From assembly GCF_051857535.1 (NCBI RefSeq), contig NZ_JBPZGY010000015.1, positions 1-64,000 of the forward strand: a stretch of DNA of 64,000 bases. The letters are read 5' to 3'. How positions within the stretch are numbered: the first letter of the stretch is position 1; every line of letters starts with the position of its first letter. The position numbers and the translations under genes were made by a program. The stretch comes from Roseateles_B sp051857535. Lineage in GTDB: Bacteria; Pseudomonadota; Gammaproteobacteria; Burkholderiales; Burkholderiaceae_C. The notes below the pieces were generated by a model that was given only the letters and a program-made list of their open reading frames with translations, made no database searches and was not told where the DNA came from. Shown here in pieces: positions 51,301 through 59,049 of the stretch.

Positions 51301-52178
51301 TCAATTGCCGAGAGGCCCAGTGCACATGCATGCGCCGGCAAAGACAATGACTGAAGCTGCTGGAGCCGACTGATCGGCGACAGGTCCCTCAGCGCCTCTT
51401 GTCCGGAGATGTCCAGTCTGACCAGTTGGCTCAACCCGGCAATCGGTGTCAGGTCCGAGAGGTCGCCATCAGGCAGCAACAGCGATGTGAGTTGTGTCAA
51501 AGCGCCGAGCGCGTCGAGATTCCTGAGATTGAGGCACGCTCCCAAGTCGAGGTGTTGCAGTTGGGCGGCGCTGGTGAAGAGGGCTAGATCCACGTCGGCC
51601 GGACCATCTGACAGGCGGAGCGACCGCAGTGCAGGCACTTGTGCAAGCGCGGACAGATCATTGGCCATGCAGCCGCTCAAGTCGAGCGCTTGCAGCTGAG
51701 GAAGGCCTGCCAGCGCGGAGATGTCCCTGAGCGCGTGGCACCAGCTCAGGTCCAGCTCCTGAAGATGCAGCAGGCCAGACAATGGGGGCAGGGTCCCCAG
51801 CGAATTGCAGCGGGCCAGGTCAAGCGTCCGCAAGGTCCGCAGCCGGGGCAGGGCAGAGAAGTCGCTCAACATCGGGCAGCCACTCAAGTCGAGTGCCTCC
51901 AGGTGGGGCGCGCAGGCCAGGTCACCCAGTCCTCCGAGGCGCCAGCAGCCTCTCATCTTCAGCTGCCGCAGGGCGCCAAAACCCGCAAGAGGGGGCAGCG
52001 CCGACAAGTACTGGCAATTGCTCAGATCCAGTTCCACCAACTGTGGCGCCAGTTGCAGGAAGCGCTCCGGCAGGCTGTCGATGCGCAGGCACGCCAGTGA
52101 CAAGCGCGAGGCACCGGTATCCAGTGCCTGTCGAATTCGCTCTTCCGCGATGGCATGTGCCAGTTCGTGCCTCGGCAT
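48351..52178 (-). CDS. LRR-ROC-COR-TIR protein (Roco-like, putative immune/NADase effector)
   Basis: The 1275-residue protein has three parts. Residues about 20-560 are some 25 leucine-rich repeats of the xxLxxLDLSxC type (such as LVELDLSNCQYLSALPPL). A ROC GTPase follows, with P-loop GNGRIGKTQ near 604-612 and LWDFGGQD as the switch motif, then a COR-like region to about 1000. A C-terminal TIR domain starts near 1083 (VYVSYAWGGDS), with the candidate NADase glutamate E1158 in CMRELGFIWE. AGGGAAG precedes the ATG. It is divergent from a secreted protein gene and convergent with tkt. A phage-defence role is inference. Confidence 0.88.
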   Translation of the reverse strand: MPRHELAHAIAEERIRQALDTGASRLSLACLRIDSLPERFLQLAPQLVELDLSNCQYLSALPPLAGFGALRQLKMRGCWRLGGLGDLACAPHLEALDLSGCPMLSDFSALPRLRTLRTLDLARCNSLGTLPPLSGLLHLQELDLSWCHALRDISALAGLPQLQALDLSGCMANDLSALAQVPALRSLRLSDGPADVDLALFTSAAQLQHLDLGACLNLRNLDALGALTQLTSLLLPDGDLSDLTPIAGLSQLVRLDISGQEALRDLSPISRLQQLQSLSLPAHACALGLSAIERLPQLRNLQLHAREKALSLKAVAGLSQLQSLDLYGLSGLTELSALSDLHLLESLTVTSCTAFEDLSALAGMEHLRTLRITGAHRLERLAPLANLKQLEQLELMDCTALHELAPIGALPQLESLDVSGGTAIRDLSALASLKHLKHLALSDCRGIQDVTPIGELTQLSRLTLSGNQDLADLRPLANLEQLRTLDLFACKALKDLSPLALLKQLASLDLSGCPMLQDLSPLLALAELRILRVHRSPTPGLTALSCWASWPQLTTLTASTLACLPADLRSRMHHDNLLDRMTGWMNDLAEHGSIPADEVKLFVLGNGRIGKTQISRRLCGLPFDESVPSTHGVILQRFELPGRVQQAPQTVQLWDFGGQDLFLGTHSLFLDERAMYLLLWHHEQEGVHEVWDGGLCLPSHRLSYWLEYVRSMAGPEAPLIVAQAQCDGESSLLEAPIPAEHGFRWLRRSSCSAKSDDGLERLMLDLRSGAKLLAERYGEELIPKNWAELGKVVRQHAQTQKVMPLADYQQLCNTHGVRAPTTLLTYLHQSGQVFWREGVFDSALILDQAWALEGVYALLHRDKVLPALRRQGGRFTAELLESLLWEGRFSAKEQAHFLSLMVSCRVCFELAEGEYLAPDCLQERAAMKSAEDSVWRDAQPDAELHLVYPFLHAGLQRTLLAEMGSMAGRNAVYWRHGCCLFDAHAKTLLRMDCQLDATGQGPGRVVLEASGANPGTYLEQVVAHLLQGVQIGRPPEKHWIRGEPSRTASATDEPRARESMDADPARPPIVVPAPLPSGATSTRDKPVVYVSYAWGGDSDATVDGLQKALTPWVEVHRDKEVMRTGDSIRRFEEEIGRGLCVLVVLSARYMQSVDCMRELGFIWERAQRDPEQFARRVIPVVLEDAGIGRLTERLRHVQHWKANLAELKALVADIGPVECGQSTTQQLQDIGTFTVHLADALNSLADKVMPQGKAKLEASNYLPVVDLVKRRLQLG

Positions 52179-52343
52179 TTGCTTCCCTGTCTCTGTGTCG
52201 TTATGGGCCTTGCTCGGTGAGATTGTGCCGAGGAATTCAGGGGATCCTGGCGGCAGCTGCCGGGCCTTCGATGGATGTCAGGCATGGATCCCGCCACCGC
52301 CAGTAGCGATAGAGTGCGCACTCATTCGACAGGAGAGGAGCGC

Positions 52344-53369
52344 ATGAAGACGCAATCGCGCATCAAAGCCAAGACGGGGCGCCTGCTGGCAGCCTTTGTC
52401 ATTTCCGCCGCCCTGGGCGGGGCCGCCCAGGCCCAGACGGACAGCACGCCGCCCTCGGCGGCACAGTCGCTGAGCTGCCTCAGGCTGCCCTCGGCAGCCC
52501 TCAGCTACCCGGCCAAGCACCGCTTCGACCGCAGCCATGGCCTCATGCGCCTGCGCCTGCACTTCGAGAAGCCGGATGCCGCGCCACGCGTGGAAGTGCT
52601 CGCCAACACGGCCCGCGAGGACATGCAGGACCGCGTCTACCGCTACGTGGACGACTACCGCCTGCCCTGCCTGCGGCCCGAGGACGGTACGGTCAGTGCC
52701 GTGCAGGAGTTCAACTTCAGCAACTCGGCCATGGAGGAGTTGCCCGTGCCTGAGACACCGCAGCGGCGCCTGCCCTTCTGCCTGGTGATGCCGCGGGAGG
52801 ACATGCGTGCTCCGATGTCGCTGTCGCAGCAGGTGCAGCACGTGGTGGCTTCCGCCCTGTTCAGCGGGACAGGCGATCAGCCCCCCGAGGTCAAGATCCT
52901 GCACTCGACCGGGGACAGGCGCATTGAGGAGGCCGTCATCGAGCGGGTCCAGAGCTATCGCCTGCCCTGCCGCACGGGGCAGCAGGAGCCCCAGGTCATG
53001 CGGCAGCAGTTCACCTTCGTGCCTGCCGGTCACCGGAGGTTCGTGCTGAAGCAGGATGCCTTCTCGCTCGTGGACTTTCTCAGCATGACGCAGGGTGCGC
53101 AGCAGCTGAAGGCCTTCTTCGACTTTGACACCATGAACTGCCCGTTCAAGGTCAACTACACGATGTACAGCCCTGCATTGCCCAATGAAGTCGCTGTGGG
53201 TGGGAAACGGGACCCCAACCGCATTCCCTTCCTCCGGTGGCTGCGCGAGCGTCAGCTGGCCTTCAGCTCCGAGAGGCAGGCCAATGAGCTCTTTGGCCAG
53301 AAGGTGCAGATCCAGGTGCCCTGCGGGCGGCTCGATCTCCAGCCGGACACGGCAGCGGCCGGTTCCTGA
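52344..53369 (+). CDS. Exported protein with duplicated TonB-C-like repeats
   Basis: The 341-residue protein has a signal peptide (AAFVISAALGGAAQA). At least two repeat units follow, each ending similarly: YRYVDDYRLPCLRPEDG and ERVQSYRLPCRTGQQ. The pattern of a hydrophobic strand, helix and YRLPC resembles the TonB C-terminal fold. A paired Cys in each unit suggests disulphides. AGGAGAGGAG precedes the ATG at 52344. It has no known function and is divergent from the LRR-ROC-TIR gene. Confidence 0.7.
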   Translation: MKTQSRIKAKTGRLLAAFVISAALGGAAQAQTDSTPPSAAQSLSCLRLPSAALSYPAKHRFDRSHGLMRLRLHFEKPDAAPRVEVLANTAREDMQDRVYRYVDDYRLPCLRPEDGTVSAVQEFNFSNSAMEELPVPETPQRRLPFCLVMPREDMRAPMSLSQQVQHVVASALFSGTGDQPPEVKILHSTGDRRIEEAVIERVQSYRLPCRTGQQEPQVMRQQFTFVPAGHRRFVLKQDAFSLVDFLSMTQGAQQLKAFFDFDTMNCPFKVNYTMYSPALPNEVAVGGKRDPNRIPFLRWLRERQLAFSSERQANELFGQKVQIQVPCGRLDLQPDTAAAGS

Positions 53370-53555
53370 GCTGGTCACCGCCCGGCGGCTCCTGCTGCTG
53401 GTGCCTGGCAGGGGCCGCGGCTTGCGCTGGATCGAAAACTTGGGTTTGCGTACCCCCTTTGTTCCGGGGCGGCCGCGAACGGGGCCCCGGAATCGGCGAA
53501 AATCCCGCGCAGTCAGGTTTTCACAGCTTTTTCATTTCACTCCGGAGACTTCCGC

Positions 53556-54554
53556 ATGACGATCAAGATCGGTATCAATGGCTTCGGCCGTATCGGCCGC
53601 ATGGTGTTCCGCGCCGCTGTCCAGAACTTCAATGACATCGAGGTCGTGGGCATCAACGACCTGCTGGAGCCGGACTACCTGGCCTACATGCTGAAGTACG
53701 ACAGCGTGCACGGCCGCTTCAAGGGCGACGTGGCCGTGGACGGCAACACCCTGATCGTCAACGGCAAGAAGATCCGCCTGACCGCCGTGAAGAACCCGGC
53801 CGAGCTGAAGTGGGATGAAGTCGGCGCCGACATCGTCGTCGAGTCCACCGGCCTGTTCCTGACCAAGGAAACCGCCGAGGCCCACCTGAAGGCCGGCGCC
53901 AAGAAGGTGATCATGTCGGCCCCGTCCAAGGACGACACCCCGATGTTCGTCTACGGCGTCAACGACAAGACCTACGCCGGCCAGGCCATCATTTCCAACG
54001 CCTCCTGCACCACCAACTGCCTGGCCCCCGTGGCCAAGGTGCTGAACGACAAGTGGGGCATCAAGCGCGGCCTGATGACCACGGTGCACGCTGCCACGGC
54101 CACCCAGAAGACCGTGGACGGCCCGTCCAACAAGGACTGGCGCGGTGGCCGCGGCATCCTGGAAAACATCATCCCCAGCAGCACCGGCGCCGCCAAGGCT
54201 GTGGGCGTGGTGATCCCCGAGCTGAACAAGAAGCTGACCGGCATGTCCTTCCGCGTGCCGACCTCCGACGTCTCCGTGGTCGACCTGACCGTCGAGCTGA
54301 ACAACGCCGCCAGCTACGCCGACATCTGCGCCGAAATGAAGGCCCAGAGCGAAGGCGCGCTCAAGGGGGTGCTGGGCTACACCGAGGACAAGGTGGTCGC
54401 CACCGACTTCCGCGGCGAGTCCTGCACCTCGGTGTTCGATGCAGAGGCGGGCATCGCCCTGGACAGCACCTTCGTCAAGATCGTGTCCTGGTACGACAAC
54501 GAATGGGGCTACTCCAACAAGGTCCTGGAAATGGTCCGCGTGGTCGCCAAGTAA
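53556..54554 (+). CDS. gap: Type I glyceraldehyde-3-phosphate dehydrogenase
   Basis: The 332-residue protein starts MTIKIGINGFGRIGRMVFRA and has the catalytic C151 in SNASCTTNCLAP. WYDNEWGYSNKVLEM lies at the C-terminus. It catalyses the NAD-dependent step of glycolysis. GGAG precedes the ATG. It is followed by a terminator. Confidence 0.97.
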   Translation: MTIKIGINGFGRIGRMVFRAAVQNFNDIEVVGINDLLEPDYLAYMLKYDSVHGRFKGDVAVDGNTLIVNGKKIRLTAVKNPAELKWDEVGADIVVESTGLFLTKETAEAHLKAGAKKVIMSAPSKDDTPMFVYGVNDKTYAGQAIISNASCTTNCLAPVAKVLNDKWGIKRGLMTTVHAATATQKTVDGPSNKDWRGGRGILENIIPSSTGAAKAVGVVIPELNKKLTGMSFRVPTSDVSVVDLTVELNNAASYADICAEMKAQSEGALKGVLGYTEDKVVATDFRGESCTSVFDAEAGIALDSTFVKIVSWYDNEWGYSNKVLEMVRVVAK

Positions 54555-54596
54555 GGCCTGGGCGCGGCGGAGCTGCCGCGCCGGCTGACCCTGCGC

Positions 54597-54631
54597 AAAG
54601 CCGTCCCGTCGCCCGACTGGACGGCTTTTTT
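54597..54631 (+). terminator. Terminator after gap
   Basis: AAAGCCGTCC (54597-54606) pairs with GGACGGCTTT (54619-54628), followed by a run of T residues to 54631. Confidence 0.85.
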
Positions 54632-56323
54632 CTATGGCGCTTCAGGCCGTTCGGGGCGTGCCCGAGGCAGCGGCTTGCCGCGCAGGGCGGCATACAGCGC
54701 CTGCATGTCCACCCGATAGGACGGCTGCGTCAGGATGTCGGTTCCGATGCAGCGCAGTTGCACGCTGCGCCCTGCCTCGCTGCCAAGCAGGATGCTGCCG
54801 TCCTCGTGGCAACGCGCTGCGATCCGCCCCGGCAGGCCTGGCTCGGCCAGGGGGCGTCCGTCGATCGTCGTGACCGGCAGGTCCTCCCGCAGTGTGGCGC
54901 ACTGGGCCATCCCGTCCAGCGTGATGCGCGTTGCTTCGGGTGTCAGGCTGACGGCCCCCTGGCAGTCCTCTTTCATCATGAGCACCAGCCACTGCAGGAT
55001 GCTGTCGGCCTGCTGCGCCGGGCTGGACGGGTGGGGGCGGACCCATGGCAAGCGGGACAGCCAGCGTTGCCAGGCCTGGCTCATGGGCTCCGGCCCCTCG
55101 AGCAGCGCACGCAGCTCGCGGGGCTCGCAGGGCTTGGCCTCGCCGCATGCCAGCGCTGAGGCCAGCTCGGGCGGCCGGCCAGCCGCAAGCTCTCGATAGA
55201 AGGCGTTGATGCGGGCAAATGCATCGCCCTGACCCGGGTGCTCCGCCAGAGCCGTGGTGTACAAGGCCAGCCCGCAGTCATAGGGGCGTCGAAGGGCATT
55301 GCGCTCCTGCAGGCTCAGTGCGGCCCATGACCTGCCCTCGGACTTGGACATGCATCGCAGCAGCGCACCTTCCAGCTCGGCCGCGGCTTCGTCCGGGGTA
55401 ATCCAGCCTTGCTCCAGGGACACCAGCCATCGCAGGAACTCACCACCGCCTTCGTGGATGAGGCGTGCGTCCTTGTACCGGGCCGTGATGTCCCTCAGCT
55501 GGAATCGATGGCTGATCTCGTGGCTGACCAGGCGCGTCAGCAACTGCTCACTGCTTCGATCGGGCGAGGCAGGCCAGTCGAACAAGGTCAGGCGCATCAC
55601 ATCGTGTGCATCGCCGCCAACGTTGCGCTCCCCGCCCAGCTGCACCTGCGTCGCTGCGAGGATGACGGGCTTGAAGCGGGCGTCCGGCAGCGCTCGTTCC
55701 AGGGCCTGCGCCGTCGCGATGGCCCGCTGCATGATGAGCTTCGCTTCAGAGTCGGGGAGGTTTGGCGCCAGGTATGCGGGCATGGGGTGATGCTGCACAA
55801 GGGCCGAGGCATCCAGCAGCAGTGCAGACACCTGGCCGTCACTGGACAGCGCGGGACTCGCCCGCCCTTTGACAAAGCCCCCCGCCACGCCGATCTGTGC
55901 CGCCTCGAAGAAATAGCGGGATTCGCCGCAGGTCCCCCCGAGGGCATAGTCGCCCGTGTGGACGTAGGTGGCGCCGTGCATGGGGAAGGCAGGCGGGAAC
56001 GCGGCGGCACGCGCCGTGGTCGTGGGCACGCGAAAGCGCCGATGCAGGCAGCTGGGGCGAACGGCGGCCAGCGAGACGCCGTCGCTGGCCCCGCAAGCAT
56101 CCAGGGGTTCCCAGCGCTGCCTGAAGTCCCGGCTGGCTGGGTCCTGCCGTTCGAACTGGGCTCTCTCGCAGCCGACGGGCAAGGCATAGCTCACCTCCAG
56201 CGCTGACTCGTCGAGGCGCTTCAGGGTGATGTCCGTGGTGGCAGCCGCCGCCATCGGCAGGCACAGGGCCAGGCCCGCGCGAAGGGTCCAGGATCGGGTC
56301 ATGTGTTGGCGCATGAGTAGCAT
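54632..56323 (-). CDS. Exported HExxH metallopeptidase-like protein
   Basis: This is a protein of about 563 residues with a signal peptide (RAGLALCLPMAAAA). LVSHEISHRFQLRD has HExxH, followed by LIHEGGGEFLRW with the third ligand Glu, as in gluzincin (M1/M61-like) enzymes. Many Cys residues suggest disulphides. The start is uncertain: ATGs lie at 56323, 56314 and 56302, none with a clear ribosome-binding site. It is last in the operon after the TldD-like gene, about 70 bp away. Substrate is unknown; peptide maturation is possible. Confidence 0.65.
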   Translation of the reverse strand: MLLMRQHMTRSWTLRAGLALCLPMAAAATTDITLKRLDESALEVSYALPVGCERAQFERQDPASRDFRQRWEPLDACGASDGVSLAAVRPSCLHRRFRVPTTTARAAAFPPAFPMHGATYVHTGDYALGGTCGESRYFFEAAQIGVAGGFVKGRASPALSSDGQVSALLLDASALVQHHPMPAYLAPNLPDSEAKLIMQRAIATAQALERALPDARFKPVILAATQVQLGGERNVGGDAHDVMRLTLFDWPASPDRSSEQLLTRLVSHEISHRFQLRDITARYKDARLIHEGGGEFLRWLVSLEQGWITPDEAAAELEGALLRCMSKSEGRSWAALSLQERNALRRPYDCGLALYTTALAEHPGQGDAFARINAFYRELAAGRPPELASALACGEAKPCEPRELRALLEGPEPMSQAWQRWLSRLPWVRPHPSSPAQQADSILQWLVLMMKEDCQGAVSLTPEATRITLDGMAQCATLREDLPVTTIDGRPLAEPGLPGRIAARCHEDGSILLGSEAGRSVQLRCIGTDILTQPSYRVDMQALYAALRGKPLPRARPERPEAP

Positions 56324-56391
56324 TCTTTGGTCGTGGCTGTTCGCGTCTGGAGGGGTTGCTGCGCGACCCTGCGTCACGGGGCCGCAGAGGT

Positions 56392-57828
56392 CTAGCGGCC
56401 GCCCACGGTGAGGCCGTCGACACGCACCGTGGGCTGCCCGAAGCCGACATGAACGCGTTGCCCCTTCTTGACGCAGGTACCGTAACCGGGGTCCATGGCG
56501 AAATCGTGGCCCACCATCCGCACCTGCCTCAGAACTGCGCGGCTGGAGCCGGTGAAGGTGCAGCCCAGCAGCGGTGCGGTGATGCGCCCGTTCTCGACGA
56601 GGAAGGCCTGGTCCGATTCAAAGGTGAAGGCGCCGGTGCTGATGTTGGCTTGCCCTCCCGAAAGCTCGGCGATATAGATGCCCTTCTTGACCGAGGCCAG
56701 GATGTCGGCGGGGTCGGCATCGCCGGGCATCAGGCAGGTGTTGGTCATGCGCGGCATCGGCAGGCTGGCATGGGAGGCGCGCCGCCCATTGGCACTGTGG
56801 TCTGCGCCCAGCCGCAGGGCGCAGGACTGGTCCTGCAGGCAGGCGCGCAGCCGGCCGTCTTCGATCAGGAGCGTCGACCGGCTGGGCTGGCCCTCGTCGT
56901 CGCAGCGCATGCTGCCCCAGCCCAGCGGCAGCGTGCCGTCGTCGACGAGGTTGACACAGGGCGCGGCAATGCGACGTCCCAGTTGCCCGGCGAAGGGCGA
57001 GATGCGCTTGTGAATCGCATCACCCTCCAGGGCATGGCCGATCACCTCATGCATCAGGAGGCCCGGGCCTCCTGGCCCGAGGACCAGCGGCATCGGGCCG
57101 GCCGGAGCCGGGCGGGCCTCGCGCCGCTGCGCGACTGCTTCGCAAAGACGCTCCACGAAGGTCGCGAGCATGCGGGTGTCGGGCTCGGCAGTGGCCGTCC
57201 TCCAACACAGGGTCCTGAACACGGAGAAAGCTCCCGCGCGGCCCTGTGCCACCAGCTCCAGCTCCAGCCAGGCATAGGTCCTTTGCTCCGTCACGGGCAG
57301 GCCCTGGGGGCTGACCAGCAATGAGCGGCGCTCCTCCAGCTTCAAGGCCAGCTCCACGTCCAGCACGCCGGTGATCAGGCGGCGCAGCGTGTCTTCGATC
57401 TGCCCAAGGAAGACTTGCGCGCGCTCGGCGGGCAGGCCCATGCGCTCCCGCGGCATGGGGTGCATGTCCTGCCGGCTCGGCGGCCGTGGGCAAGCCACCG
57501 GACGGGTGTGGTGTCCGTGCAGGGACGGGAAGCTGCGCAGAGCATCGCGTGCACCGCTCAGGGCCTGAGCCCAGCCCGCAGGTGACAAGTCAGCGGTGCT
57601 GACCAGCGCGCTGCAGGCGCTGCCGACGCAGCGCAGGCCGATGCCCTGCTCCTGATGAAGCTGCCCGTCGTGGAGCCTGCCATTGCGATGGACCCACGCC
57701 GATCGTTGCCAGGACTGCGCGAACACGTCGGCGAACAGGATGGGGCCCTGCTGCAGCTGGCGCCAGCCATGCACGAGCGTGTCGCTGTCGATGCAGTCTC
57801 CCGGGAACGGTGCGCAGGTATCGGCCAT
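56392..57828 (-). CDS. TldD/PmbA-family metallopeptidase
   Basis: The 478-residue protein has the TldD zinc motif LMHEVIGHALEGD (HExxxH) and the C-terminal GSSRAVLRQVRMVGHDFAM and PGYGTCVKKGQ. TldD-type proteins remove leaders or trim RiPPs with TldE (microcin B17). No TldE partner is present. The N-terminal 130 residues are divergent. It starts 12 bp after the LivK-like gene, hence cotranscription. Its place in a RiPP export operon suggests a leader-processing function, which is inference. Confidence 0.82.
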   Translation of the reverse strand: MADTCAPFPGDCIDSDTLVHGWRQLQQGPILFADVFAQSWQRSAWVHRNGRLHDGQLHQEQGIGLRCVGSACSALVSTADLSPAGWAQALSGARDALRSFPSLHGHHTRPVACPRPPSRQDMHPMPRERMGLPAERAQVFLGQIEDTLRRLITGVLDVELALKLEERRSLLVSPQGLPVTEQRTYAWLELELVAQGRAGAFSVFRTLCWRTATAEPDTRMLATFVERLCEAVAQRREARPAPAGPMPLVLGPGGPGLLMHEVIGHALEGDAIHKRISPFAGQLGRRIAAPCVNLVDDGTLPLGWGSMRCDDEGQPSRSTLLIEDGRLRACLQDQSCALRLGADHSANGRRASHASLPMPRMTNTCLMPGDADPADILASVKKGIYIAELSGGQANISTGAFTFESDQAFLVENGRITAPLLGCTFTGSSRAVLRQVRMVGHDFAMDPGYGTCVKKGQRVHVGFGQPTVRVDGLTVGGR

Positions 57829-57840
57829 GGCATGAGCAGG

Positions 57841-59049
57841 TCAGGGCGCAGGCGGCGCCGAGGCGGGCTCATTGTGCGCCTGCTCAATGCCCGAGGGTTG
57901 AGCCAGCAGCTCGAATCGACCCTCCCTGACCACCAGCGGCGTCATGGGCTTGCCGATCACGTCGCCAGTCGGGCTGATGGAAAAGGTGCCGGTCACACCC
58001 TTGTAGTCGCGGACCTTGCGCAGCGCTTCGGCAATGCGGCCAGGCACGCCTGAGTGCGCATCGCGCATGGCCAGGGTCAGCAGCATCAGGGTGTCGTAGC
58101 CTTGCGCTGCGCTGCTGTCCGGCAGGGTGTCGAAGCGCGCACGGTAAGCCGTCACGAAGGACGAAACCTCCTGCCGTTGCGTCTGGTGGCTGAACTGAGA
58201 GAAGACAACGACACCTTCCACGTCCCGCCCGCCCAGCTCGATCAGTTGTACCGAGTCCAGTCCTGCGGCGCCGAATATGGGCACCTGGATGCCCGCCTGG
58301 CGCGCCTCCCGCACGATCTGGGCGCTCTCGGGCAGGGAGCCCGCCAGGAAGATGGCGTCGAAGTGCAGCAGCGAAGCCCAGTCATGCATGACGGACGCGT
58401 AGTTGTCTCCGCCCATGCGGTAGGAGCGACGGTCCGCGATCTGCACGTTCATCTCGCGGCATTGCTGCTCGAAGTGATTCGCGAGGTCCGTGCCGTACTC
58501 GTTCTTGATGTAGTAGACCGCAATGCTCTTCAAGCCCTGGCGTCGCGCGTAGGCGCAGATCTGCCGGCCCTGGTCGCTGTTGCTCTGGAGTGTGCGGAAG
58601 GTCAGGCCACCCCCCCCTTCCGTGAGCTTTTCGCCGCTGGAGCCAGGGGAGATGAACAGGATGCCGGCCCGCTCGTAGATGCGGGCTGCCGGGATGGCAA
58701 TGAAGGTGTTGAGATGGCCGATGGTCGCCACCACGTCGGCCTGGTTGGCGATCTCCTGGGCCGCCATGCGCCCGTGGGCCAGTGTGCCGCCGTCGTCCTT
58801 CACCAGCAATCTGAGCTTGCGGCCATCAATGACGCCACCGGCGGCGTTGATCTGCTCTGCGGCCAGTTGGACACCCTTGAGCAGGGAGGACTTGCCTCCA
58901 CCCAGCGGCCAGGTGACGGCCACGACCAGGTCGCCACGAGCGGCAGCCAGGTGCTGTTCGCGTTCCTGCTGGGGGCTTGGCTTCTGGCAGGCGTTGAGCA
59001 GCACGCACAGGATGAGGATGAAGGCTGATCTAAGCATGGGACCGATCAT
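57841..59049 (-). CDS. LivK-like substrate-binding lipoprotein
   Basis: The 402-residue lipoprotein has signal peptide RSAFILILCVLLNAC with the lipobox Cys near 21. Type I periplasmic binding protein motifs follow: LGGGKSSLLKGVQLAAEQINAAGG, VKDDGG, NTFIAIPAARIYERAG and SQFSHQTQRQEVSSF. The start overlaps the NHLP ABC protein stop (ATGA). No branched-chain amino acid permease is adjacent. It may bind the exported peptide or an immunity ligand, which is speculative. Confidence 0.85.
   Translation of the reverse strand: MIGPMLRSAFILILCVLLNACQKPSPQQEREQHLAAARGDLVVAVTWPLGGGKSSLLKGVQLAAEQINAAGGVIDGRKLRLLVKDDGGTLAHGRMAAQEIANQADVVATIGHLNTFIAIPAARIYERAGILFISPGSSGEKLTEGGGGLTFRTLQSNSDQGRQICAYARRQGLKSIAVYYIKNEYGTDLANHFEQQCREMNVQIADRRSYRMGGDNYASVMHDWASLLHFDAIFLAGSLPESAQIVREARQAGIQVPIFGAAGLDSVQLIELGGRDVEGVVVFSQFSHQTQRQEVSSFVTAYRARFDTLPDSSAAQGYDTLMLLTLAMRDAHSGVPGRIAEALRKVRDYKGVTGTFSISPTGDVIGKPMTPLVVREGRFELLAQPSGIEQAHNEPASAPPAP

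Noticed and set aside
48351..52178. Possible DNA-level repeat array or CRISPR in the LRR region
   Set aside because: The periodicity is protein-level (LRR units of about 20-23 residues) with diverged DNA, not identical repeats with spacers.
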